Assembly: GCA_030141605.1 (NCBI GenBank)
Contig: JAQGDQ010000713.1
Span: forward strand, 1 to 35,333
Direction of reading: 5' to 3'
Origin: Tubiluchus corallicola
Taxonomy: Eukaryota; Priapulida; Priapulimorpha; Priapulimorphida; Tubiluchidae
Length of the DNA: 35,333 nucleotides
The notes under the pieces are model-generated. The model ran no database searches. It was not told the DNA's origin and worked only from the letters and a program-made list of their open reading frames with translations. Below are positions 22,224 through 32,226 of the stretch, one piece after another; the first letter of the stretch is position 1; each line of letters starts with the position of its first letter. The position numbers and the translations under genes were made by a program.

Positions 22224-22470
22224 GTGACAATACAAATTGCCTTATGCTTTAAAAATAGTTTTACCAAATTTATTTGTTATATTTTTCTAAGTTTAAATGA
22301 CACCAGTAACGTAAAACCATGCATACTAAAGTGACATGTACTTTGTTTTAACAATACAAATTGCCTTATGCTTTAAAAACAGTTTTACCAAATTCATTTG
22401 TTATATTTTTCTAAGTTTAAATGACACCAGTAACATAAAAACATGCATGCTAAGTGACATGTACTTTGTT
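22224..22470. repeat. twofold 124-bp repeat 3' of the LRR gene
   Basis: Two units beginning CAATACAAATTGCCTTATG at 22228 and 22352, each ending in CTAAGTGACATGTACTTTGTT. The same pair lies downstream of copies 3 (25648 and 25771) and 5 (about 31960 and 32080). In this copy the minus strand carries AATAAA at 22269-22274, a possible polyadenylation signal about 225 bp after the stop codon; the other copies have a C that destroys it. Confidence 0.8.
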
Positions 22471-22496
22471 TAAACTTCACTAAAGCCAAATTCCTT

Positions 22497-24059
22497 TCAT
22501 ATTATGCTGGTACAGATTGTCAAAAGTATTGTCAAGAATATGTTTGTCTGTGTAGTCGAAGTTCCTCCATCGATAAGAGCCCTGATGTTATTTAAGCTGC
22601 AGTTAAAGTCTGAAATGTTTGGATTTTCGCCGCCTTCTATTCGTGGCACCCAGCAGTCCAGCCGAAGTTTCTTCCATTTTACTTGCATCATCCAGATGGC
22701 ATCGCAGTCACAAACTAATCTGCTGCTTTGAAAATGGAATTTCACGTTAAAAAAGTTATTGTTTCTATGCAGGCGCAGTTTTGTCATGCGACTTATTTTC
22801 GTGAACGAGATTGCGATGTATCGAAATTTAGGATTGTTTGAAAGATCGAGGTTTGCAGTTGTGAGACTTTTGCAGAACTTCAATATAAGCAACTCTAAAC
22901 GATGCATATTGTAAAATGCTTTGGGGTGAATCGCTGTCATTCCTTTAATGTACTTCACAGCGAGAGTTACAGGCGAGCCTTGCGTAAAGTTTTCTCCGAG
23001 GTAGTTCATGTGGCCATAGTCGATTGCCAGGGTGTTAACATGCTTGCCTTCCAAAAAATTATTTGGCCAACTTTTCGCTTTAAACCATTCGATTTCTAAA
23101 TGCAGTGTAAGACCAAAACCTGGATATGGGACCGAATTTGATATTTCCTCCAGTTTTGTGGAATCCAAATCCATTTCCTTGCCATTGCAAATTATCACGC
23201 AATATAATTTAAATTTTTTAATTACATTACACGTGGATATAGTGAAGCTGCAATCTTCATATATACTCGTATCGTTGGGACAAAAATCTAGAATGGTCAG
23301 TGAAGACGCCCAAGAATGGACTTCAGGCTTTTTGCCTGCTACATGCCAGCAGTGTATTTTACTACTACGCCACTGGTTTTTTTTCATCCATACGGTTCTA
23401 CAATCACATCTAAAATTCTCATTTAGTTCGAATGTAATCTTCACTTTCTCGGGCGTCACACCTGCATGAAATTTTGGCTTATCCATCGTAGCGATCGCGG
23501 TTTTTATTACATGAAGTTCTTCAAATTTTGGAGAGTTTGACACGTCCAAAAAATGCCACTCTGTCAGACTTTGACAATAGTCAACAAACAGATGTTTTAG
23601 TGAAATTAAATTTTTGAATGCCTTTGGATGTATTTTTACTAGTTGTTTGTTTTCCTTTATTTTAACAAATTCAACACCTTGCGCGAGTAGAAAGTTCTCC
23701 CGGAGTTCTGTTATCCCATCACTTTCTTTTATTTGGAATTCCTCAACTTCAATGTCTTGTAAAAAATTTGATGGTAGTGCATTGCTTTCGTAGCGCTTCA
23801 CTGTAATGTCAAATGCCTTTCCACCAAGGTGAGTGTTTATTGCAGTTCGTAATTTTTCGACAATACCTGCGTTGGTTGTGCCATCAAAGCCACAAGTGAT
23901 GCCAGTGTCACCCCGTGCATTTTCAGACCTCCAGCAGTTTTCACTAAGAATTCCGCTTGACGTACCGACAAATATATCCGTATACGTGCTGACATCCAGT
24001 GTAATAAAAATGAGGCAGAAAACTTTCACAGAACTGCTGTTTGGGGGTATTAGTGCCAT
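22497..24059 (-). CDS. secreted, probably GPI-anchored two-module LRR-like protein, copy 2 (intact)
   Basis: 520 codons, single exon. The start is the ATG shared by all copies (MALIPP); the upstream MQV of other copies is lost here. A hydrophobic signal peptide covers about residues 10-25. Module 1 (about 40-260) has Cys42/Cys56 as N-cap, LRR-like strands around 105-190, and an LRRCT-type cap with Cys218-x-Cys220, CW at 237 and Cys260. Module 2 (about 265-487) repeats the plan: N-cap cysteines 270, 277, 287 and 291, strands around 317-430, CDC at 450-452, CW at 469 and Cys487. Both share LPSNFL/WPNNFL, IHPKAF and SNSPKF/SNNPKF landmarks, so they arose by internal duplication. Residues 491-520 (DGGTSTTQ then a hydrophobic end) look like a GPI signal. 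Divergent arthropod LRR proteins annotated as luciferin-monooxygenase non-catalytic subunit-like are the nearest resemblance I can recall. Function unknown; surface recognition is an inference. Confidence 0.82.
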   Translation of the reverse strand: MALIPPNSSSVKVFCLIFITLDVSTYTDIFVGTSSGILSENCWRSENARGDTGITCGFDGTTNAGIVEKLRTAINTHLGGKAFDITVKRYESNALPSNFLQDIEVEEFQIKESDGITELRENFLLAQGVEFVKIKENKQLVKIHPKAFKNLISLKHLFVDYCQSLTEWHFLDVSNSPKFEELHVIKTAIATMDKPKFHAGVTPEKVKITFELNENFRCDCRTVWMKKNQWRSSKIHCWHVAGKKPEVHSWASSLTILDFCPNDTSIYEDCSFTISTCNVIKKFKLYCVIICNGKEMDLDSTKLEEISNSVPYPGFGLTLHLEIEWFKAKSWPNNFLEGKHVNTLAIDYGHMNYLGENFTQGSPVTLAVKYIKGMTAIHPKAFYNMHRLELLILKFCKSLTTANLDLSNNPKFRYIAISFTKISRMTKLRLHRNNNFFNVKFHFQSSRLVCDCDAIWMMQVKWKKLRLDCWVPRIEGGENPNISDFNCSLNNIRALIDGGTSTTQTNIFLTILLTICTSII

Positions 24060-24062
24060 CAC

Positions 24063-25491
24063 ATGCGTTGCTGAAAGTTTCTTGTTCCCCTAAAGCAGGA
24101 TGACAGCATGTTGTGACATGTAGTCAAGCCAATAATTACTAGGGAATACAAGCAGTTTCACATTCGTTACTAATGACAACAATTGTTTAGTTATGTCATT
24201 GTATATATATGTAAGAGTCAAGGCTACAGCTCTGACGGCGGCACTATTTGCGGTGATCTATACATCAAAAGAAATGTCTCGATCTAGTATCATGCCATCG
24301 GGGGTTTATTTTTCGAATCGGGTTCACCGGGACGAACGTTGGGGGGAGGGAGGTGGCTAAAAAAACCTTGAAAAATGGCCATTTTTGGCCTTTTTTCGCA
24401 AAACTTTTACCTCTTATTTTTGGAGAATGGGAACAGGCCATGGGTGGTGCTGGCTATGGATAGATAGCCCGTTCATTAGTGGGTGTAGTAGGCATATTTA
24501 GAATTCGCGAGAGGGCCACGGTGTCCCGCAACGGGTGTTTTCCCGGACCCGACTAGCGATTTTTTGAAAATTTTTGTCAAACAGCCTGCAGAAAAAACGT
24601 TCTAGTGGCACCTGGTGGGACTCTCGGAAGGAGATATATAGCTCTATAGAAAGAGGAAGAACAGGGCTACACGGTGATGTGGGCTATATTTTAGGACACG
24701 TCTACCAAGAGGAGTACCGACCAGTTAATTAGATGCTCTATTTTTGGCAATTTTTTCATTGTTCTGACGTCATCCATTATACTCTGCCTATAACTTTAAT
24801 TCAGTAAAAGCTGCTGCTGGTTTTGCGTTATAAGTGAGGACTATGTAGGATGATTACATATTATTGATTATAAGTGTATTTATATGCAAAATTTTTTACA
24901 GGGGCTTTGCTAGTCTAGTATGAAAGTTAGAACAAGTTCGCTCTATGCACGAATTTGATGCATGCTTTACTTTGTAATAAGCTCTTAACATGAAATTCTT
25001 AATTGGTTCTTGACTTGACTATGGGTACATGGGGGCAGTGGGGACAATATGTGTGACGGTTTGCATGCACAGGTTTCTTAAACAGAAGGAACAAACTTGT
25101 CTGTAATGCTTTTGAAAGTTTGCAGAGGTGTGCTGATGATGCTGTCCTTTCAAATTGGCCTGTTTATTTTCCACTCATTTAGTTCAAGTTACACCATTTT
25201 AAGCTGAAAAGTGCAAAGCAAAAAAACATTGTTTCCTAGAAAAAATCAAAAGCAACATGAACTTCTTATCATCATACCCGCATGTATGATTCATCAGTAT
25301 TAATGCCAAGCTCTTCTCTTATAAGAATTAATGCACTTTCTATGTTTTAATATGTTGTTTATTGCTGCAGACGATTGTTTCGATACCAACTGTCATTTTC
25401 AATGCTCTAAATGAAGCCAAAACAAATAATTAGCACAATTATGACAGTACTAATCAAAGCATAGAATTAATTATACATTTAAACATGTCCG
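24063..25491. other. upstream spacer of copy 2, partially deleted unit
   Basis: Corresponds to the conserved non-coding part of the array unit (as at 19314-20600) but is the most diverged version, for example in the GGGGGGAGGGAGGTGG insert at about 24340. It ends in one 134-bp satellite unit (GCTGCAGACGA at 25366) that is joined near 25492 to the AAAAAGTTTCTTG block, skipping the hAT fragment and the extra satellite copies. Confidence 0.8.
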
Positions 25492-25915
25492 TCAATAAAT
25501 AAAAAAAAGTTTCTTGTTTTAGTTGAAGCAGCGCACGCTTACAGAAAGCCAAGATGTGCTTGCGAAAAGTCATTAGGCATTAGAATTACGTCATGATTTT
25601 CAGGTGAATGGCAGCTACCAGTGTGCATGAAAATTTCTATACAGTGACAATACAAATTGCCTTATGCTTTAAAAATGGTTTTACCAAATTTCTTTGTTAT
25701 ATTTTTCTAAGTTTAAATGACACCAGTAACGTAAAACCATGCATACTAAGTGACATGTACTTTGTTTTAACAATACAAATTGCCTTATGGTTTAAAAATA
25801 GTTTTACCAAATTTCTTTGTTATATTATTGTAAGTTTCAATGACACCAGTAACGTAAAACCATGCATACTAAGTGACATGTACTTTGTCTAAACTTCACT
25901 AAAGCCAAATTCCGT

Positions 25916-27465
25916 TCATATTATGCTGGTACAGATTGTCAAAAGTATTGTCAAGAATATGTTTGTCTGTGTTGTCGAAGTTCCTCCATCGATAAGAGCC
26001 CTGATGTTATTTAAGCTGCAGTTAAAGTCTGAAATGTTTGGATTTTCGCCGCCTTCTATTCGTGGCACCCAGCAGTCCAGCCGAAGTTTCTTCCATTTTA
26101 CTTGCATCATCCAGATGGCATCGCAGTCACAAACTAATCTGCTGCTTTTAAAATGGAATTTCACGTTAAAAAAGTTATTGTTTCTATGCAGGCGCAGTTT
26201 TGTCATGCGACTTATTTTCGTGAACGAGATTGCGATGTATCGAAATTTAGGATTGTTTGAAAGATCGAGGTTTGCAGTTGTGAGACTTTTGCAGAACTTC
26301 AATATAAGTGAGCGTAAGCGATACATATTGTAAAATGCTTTGGGGTGAATCACTTTCATTCCTTTAATGTAACTCAATTGGACATTTTCAGCCGAGCCGT
26401 GCGTAAAGTTTTCTCCGAGGTCATTCATGTTTCCGCCTTCGACTACCAGGGTTTTAACCTCCTTGCCTGCCAAAAAATTATTTGGCAAACTTTTCGCTTT
26501 AAGCCAGACGATTCTTAACCACAGGGTGAGACCAAAACCTGGATATGGCACCGAATTTGATATTTCCTCCAGTTTTGTGGAATCCAAGTCCATTTGCTTG
26601 CCATCGCAAACTATCGAGCATTGAAATTGCGTCACCGGAGTTATTTGACACGTGGATATAGTGATTGAATTGCAACCTTGATCTATTCTCGTACTGTTGT
26701 AACAAAATTGTTGAATGGTCAGTGAAGACAGCCAGCAATTTAACTTTCTCCCTGCTACATGCCAGCAGTATATCTTACTACTACGCCACTGGTTTTTTTC
26801 ACCCACACGATTCTACAATCACATGTGAAATTCTTATTTAGATTGAATGTAATCTTCACTTTCTCGGGCGTCACTCCTGCATGAAATTTTGGCATATCCA
26901 TTGTAGCGATCGCGATTCCTATTACACGAAGTTCTTCAAATTTTGGAGAGTTTGACACGTCCAACAAGCGCCATTCTGTCAGACTTTGACAATGGTCAAC
27001 AAACAGACGTTTTAGTGAAATTAAATTTTTGAATGCCTTTGGATGTATTTTTACTAGTTGTTTGTTTTCCTTTATTTTAACAAATTCAACACCGTGCGCG
27101 AGTAGAAAGTTCTCCCGGAGTTCTGTTATCCCATCACTTTCTTCTATTTGGAATTCCTCAACTTCAATGTCTTGCAAAAGATTTGATGGGAGTGCGTTGC
27201 TTTCGTAACGCCTCACTGTAATGTGGAATGCCTTTCCACCAAGGCAAAATTTTATTGCTGTTCGTAATTTTTCGACAATACCTGCATTGCTTGTGCCATC
27301 AATGCCACAAATGAATTCACTGTCGCCGAGAGCATTTTCAGACCTCCGGCAGTTTTCACTAAAAATTTCGCTTGATGTGCTGGCAAATATATCCAGTGCA
27401 ATAAAAATGAGGCAGAAAACTTTCACAGAACTGCTGTTTGGGGGTATTAGTGCCATCACCTGCAT
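25916..27465 (-). pseudogene. LRR-like GPI-anchored protein, copy 3 (one frameshift)
   Basis: Full-length except for a seven-T run at 26793-26799, where the intact copy has eight; this shifts the frame after VWVKK and gives a stop within about 20 codons. The C-terminal 296 codons, including module 2 and the GPI-type tail, are otherwise open. The lesion is in a homopolymer, so a sequencing error is possible and the gene could be functional. Coding variants are the most divergent of the set, including module 1 (TAIKFCLGGKAFH; FICGIDGTSN) and module 2 (LTLWLRIVWL; NVQLSY; QFQCSIV). Upstream start is MQVMAL. Confidence 0.8.
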
Positions 27466-29535
27466 TGCTGGAAGTTTCTTGTTCCCCTAAAGCAGGATGA
27501 CAGCATGTTGTAACATGTAGTCATGTCAATAATTACTAGGGAATACAAGCTGTTTCACAGTTGTTACTAATGACAACAATTGTTTAGTTATGTCGTCGTA
27601 TATATATGTAAGAGTCAAGGCTACAGCTCTGACGGCGGCACTATTTGCGGTGAACTATATTTCAAAAGAAATGTCTCGATCTAGTGTCGTGCCATTGGGG
27701 GTTTATTTTTCGAATCGGGTTCACCGGGACGAAAATTGGGGGGTAAAGAAACCTCGAAAAATGGCCATTTTTTGGCCATTTTTTGCAAAACTTATACTTC
27801 TTATTTTTGGACAGCGGGAATGGGCCATAGGTCACAAACTAATCTGCTGCTTTTAAAATGGAATTTCACGTTAAAAAAGTTATTGTTTCTATGCAGGCGC
27901 AGTTTTGTCATGCGACTTATTTTCGTGAACGAGATTGCGATGTATCGAAATTTAGGATTGTTTGAAAGATCGAGGTTTGCAGTTGTGAGACTTTTGCAGA
28001 ACTTCAATATAAGTGAGCGTAAGCGATACATATTGTAAAATGCTTTGGGGTGAATCACTTTCATTCCTTTAATGTAACTCAATTGGACATTTTCAGCCGA
28101 GCCGTGCGTAAAGTTTTCTCCGAGGTCATTCATGTTTCCGCCTTCGACTACCAGGGTTTTAACCTCCTTGCCTGCCAAAAAATTATTTGGCAAACTTTTC
28201 GCTTTAAGCCAGACGATTCTTAACCACAGGGTGAGACCAAAACCTGGATATGGCACCGAATTTGATATTTCCTCCAGTTTTGTGGAATCCAAGTCCATTT
28301 GCTTGCCATCGCAAACTATCGAGCATTGAAATTGCGTCACCGGAGTTATTTGACACGTGGATATAGTGATTGAATTGCAACCTTGATCTATTCTCGTACT
28401 GTTGTAACAAAATTGTTGAATGGTCAGTGAAGACAGCCAGCAATTTAACTTTCTCCCTGCTACATGCCAGCAGTATATCTTACTACTACGCCACTGGTTT
28501 TTTTCACCCACACGATTCTACAATCACATGTGAAATTCTTATTTAGATTGAATGTAATCTTCACTTTCTCGGGCGTCACTCCTGCATGAAATTTTGGCAT
28601 ATCCATTGTAGCGATCGCGATTCCTATTACACGAAGTTCTTCAAATTTTGGAGAGTTTGACACGTCCAACAAGCGCCATTCTGTCAGACTTTGACAATGG
28701 TCAACAAACAGACGTTTTAGTGAAATTAAATTTTTGAATGCCTTTGGATGTATTTTTACTAGTTGTTTGTTTTCCTTTATTTTAACAAATTCAACACCGT
28801 GCGCGAGTAGAAAGTTCTCCCGGAGTTCTGTTATCCCATCACTTTCTTCTATTTGGAATTCCTCAACTTCAATGTCTTGCAAAAGATTTGATGGGAGTGC
28901 GTTGCTTTCGTAACGCCTCACTGTAATGTGGAATGCCTTTCCACCAAGGCAAAATTTTATTGCTGTTCGTAATTTTTCGACAATACCTGCATTGCTTGTG
29001 CCATCAATGCCACAAATGAATTCACTGTCGCCGAGAGCATTTTCAGACCTCCGGCAGTTTTCACTAAAAATTTCGCTTGATGTGCTGGCAAATATATCCA
29101 GTGCAATAAAAATGAGGCAGAAAACTTTCACAGAACTGCTGTTTGGGGGTATTAGTGCCATCACCTGCATTGCTGGAAGTTTCTTGTTCCCCTAAAGCAG
29201 GATGACAGCATGTTGTAACATGTAGTCATGTCAATAATTACTAGGGAATACAAGCTGTTTCACAGTTGTTACTAATGACAACAATTGTTTAGTTATGTCG
29301 TCGTATATATATGTAAGAGTCAAGGCTACAGCTCTGACGGCGGCACTATTTGCGGTGAACTATATTTCAAAAGAAATGTCTCGATCTAGTGTCGTGCCAT
29401 TGGGGGTTTATTTTTCGAATCGGGTTCACCGGGACGAAAATTGGGGGGTAAAGAAACCTCGAAAAATGGCCATTTTTTGGCCATTTTTTGCAAAACTTAT
29501 ACTTCTTATTTTTGGACAGCGGGAATGGGCCATAG
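26126..29535. repeat. 1705-bp direct tandem duplication
   Basis: 26126-27830 is followed directly by 27831-29535 with no difference that I can see in coding or non-coding parts. The junction joins GGGCCATAG to GTCACAAACT, with only a GT of shared sequence at the breakpoints, which suggests end joining or replication slippage rather than homologous recombination. It begins inside the LRRCT of module 2 of copy 3 and ends in the upstream spacer. Confidence 0.95.
27831..29170 (-). pseudogene. LRR-like GPI-anchored protein, copy 4 (duplicate of copy 3, truncated)
   Basis: Identical to copy 3 over the duplicated part, including the seven-T frameshift at 28498-28504. The coding sequence is cut at the CDC of the module 2 cap and runs into spacer sequence, giving a chance ending (CDLWPIPAVQK) with a stop at about 27801. 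It lacks the last LRRCT cysteines and the anchor tail, so even with the frameshift restored it could not be anchored. Confidence 0.9.
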
Positions 29536-30449
29536 GTTGTGCTGGCTATGGATAGATAGCGTGTTCAGCAGTGGGTGTAGTAGGCATATTTAGAATTCGC
29601 GAGAGGGCCATGGTGTCCCGCAACGGGCATTTTCCCGCATCAAACTCGCGATTTTTTCGAAATTTTTGTCAAACAGCCTGCAGAAAAAACGTTCTAGTGG
29701 CGCCTGGTGTGACTCTCGGAAGGAGATATATGGCTCTATAGAAAGACGAAGAACAGGGCTACACAATGATGTGGGCTATATTTTAGGGCACGTCTACTAA
29801 GAGGAGTACCGACGAGTTAATTAGATGCTCTATTTTTGGCAATTTTCCCTTTGTTCTGACGTCATCCCTTATACTCTGCCTATAACTTTAATTCAGTAAA
29901 AGCTGCTGCTGGTTTTGCGTTATAAGTGAGGACTATGTAGGATGATTACATATTATTGATTATAAGTGTATTTATACGCAAAATTTTTGACAGGGGCTTT
30001 GCTAGTCTAGTATGAAAGTTAGAACAAGTTCGCTCTATGCACGAATTTTATGCATGCTGTACTTTGTAATAACCCCTTAACATGAATTTCTTAATTTGGT
30101 TCTTGACTTGACTATGGGTACACGGGGGCAGTGGGGACAATATGTGAGATGGTTTGCATGCACAAGTTTCTTAAACAGAAATAACGAACTTGCCTGGGTG
30201 TAACACTGTTGAAAGTTTGCAGAGGTGTGCTGATGATGCTGTCCTTTCAAATTGGCCTGTTTATTTTCCAGTTCAAGTTTATGTTAAAGTTACACCATTT
30301 TAAGCTGAAAAGTGCAAAGCAAAAAACATTGTTTCCTACAAAAAATCAAAAGCAACATGAACTTCTTATCATCATACCCGCATGTATGATTCATCAGTAT
30401 TAATGCCAAGCTGTTCTCTTATAAGAATTAACGTTCTTTCTATGTTTTA

Positions 30450-30850
30450 ATATGTTGTTTATTGCTGCAGACGATAGTTTCGACACCAACTGTCATTTTC
30501 AATGCTATAAATCAAGCCAAAACAAATAATTAGCACAATTATGACACTACCTACCAAGGCATAAAATAAATTATATCATTAAACATGTTGTTTTATTGCT
30601 GCAGACGATTGTTTCGACATCAACTGTCATTTTCAATGCTCTAAATCAAGCCAAAACAAATAATTAGCAGAATTATGACACTACCTACCAAGGCATAAAA
30701 TAAATTATATCATTAAACATGTTGTTTTATTGCTGCAGACGATTGTTTCGACAGCAACTGTCATTTTCAATGCTATAAATCAAGCCAAAACAAATAATTA
30801 GCAGAATTATGACAGTACTAATCAAGGCATAAAATAAATTATATCATCAA
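30450..30850. repeat. 134-bp satellite, three copies
   Basis: GCTGCAGACGA at 30463, 30598 and 30732. Same family as 20585-21120 with one unit fewer. Confidence 0.92.
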
Positions 30851-31198
30851 ACAATCAGAGAATGAAATTCAAAGTGTCAGATGGAACTACAACTTAGAAA
30901 GAGGTTCTCATGTAAAGAAAACAAAAATTGTATCTTCTGTATCAGATTCAGGCAAAGATCACAACAACCAGCAAACAATTGGTTTAGCACTAAGCAAAGT
31001 CTGCATTCTGTTGGGTGGGAAAACAAACCACTGTAACCAGAGTTAGAAGAATAATGCACATTTTACACAATTTTGCGTTTTCCAATCCCACAAGAGGGAG
31101 CATAATATGCGCTAATAAACAACGTGAATTCCTAGAGCTTTTTCTTCTGTGTACTTCTATGTTTTGTTTTACCTGGTTTCCTATAATTACATCAGTTT

Positions 31199-31585
31199 AG
31201 GAACCCCTCAGTTCCCAACCTGTCGTAATAGTACCTCTTGGGGGTACCAGTGAACACTACAAGATGTACCTGAGGAGCCTCTTAGACAATTTTAAAAAAA
31301 GTGTTATATAATAATCAGCAGGTAGTTCACACATCTCTGTTGACAGTGCCAACAATTCATTGTTATTGGTCGAGGTCATGACCCCTGTCTACTGTAAAGC
31401 TTTCAGTGAATTTCGACCCTGTGTGAAGAAAGCTTTTCAACAATGGTGACAGTCAGGACAAAAGCCCGAAACCGCCTTGACGTTTGCGGAGGCACGAGAG
31501 TCAGTCTGTCAAAAACTGAACTTCGATTCAAAAAGTTAGATTCTGCCATGCAACACCAGCCATCTCATTAAACTCTCATTTAGTC
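31199..31585 (+). mobile_element. hAT transposase fragment, second array copy
   Basis: Same fragment as 21470-21870, with CEESFSTM and [10 protein letters not shown] at about 31415-31500 and a few base changes. Its presence in both spacers dates the hAT insertion before the unit duplication. Confidence 0.6.
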
Positions 31586-32226
31586 CACTTTATTGGAGCA
31601 ATATGAATAATAAAGATATTCATAATGTTACATCACTGTTGGTTCTTCATTTTGCTTATGGCAGGCGAAGCGGTACCATTAAAAAATGTAGGTACAGGGT
31701 GTCCAAAGGTATGGAACCGGGGTTTAGGCAGCCACTACACCCAGTTTTGCCCAGGAGCAATAGAGCTAAGCAAATGTTTACGCTGTGCAGCATATCCGGC
31801 GATTAATAAAAAAAGTTTCTTGTTTTAGTTGAAGCAGCGCACGCTTACAGAAAGCCAAGATGTGTTTGCGAAAAGTCATGAGGCCTGAGAATTACGTCAT
31901 GATTTTCAGGTGAATGGCAGCTACCAGTCCACTGTGCATGAAAATTTCTATACAGTGACAATACAAATTGCCTTATGCTTTAAAAATAGTTTTACCAAAT
32001 TTCTTTGTTATATTTTTCCAAGTTTAAATGACACTAGTAACGTAAAACCATGCATACTAAGTGACATGTACTTTGTTTTAACAATACAAATTGCCTTATG
32101 CTTTAAAAATAGTTTTACCAAATTTCTTTGTTATATTTTTCTAAGTTTAAATGACGCCAGTAACGTAAAACCATGCATGCTAAGTGACATGTACTTTGTT
32201 TAAACTTCACTAAAACCAAATTCCGT

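Larger units (their letters stand above)
29536..32226. other. complete spacer between copies 4 and 5
   Basis: Matches 19680-22496 block by block: conserved non-coding upstream region, three satellite units, the hAT fragment, the AAAAAGTTTCTTG block and the twofold 124-bp repeat. No additional gene is seen. Small frames here are shadows of the same frames in the first spacer. Confidence 0.8.

Noticed and set aside
22504-23469. Plus-strand frames opposite the LRR genes (and equivalents at 25923, 32234 and 33562)
   Set aside because: Shadows of the minus-strand coding sequence; they recur only because the gene recurs.
24060-24062. GTG codon as start of the intact LRR gene
   Set aside because: The ATG at 24057-24059 is shared by all five copies and begins a good signal peptide; GTG initiation is not expected in an animal nuclear gene.
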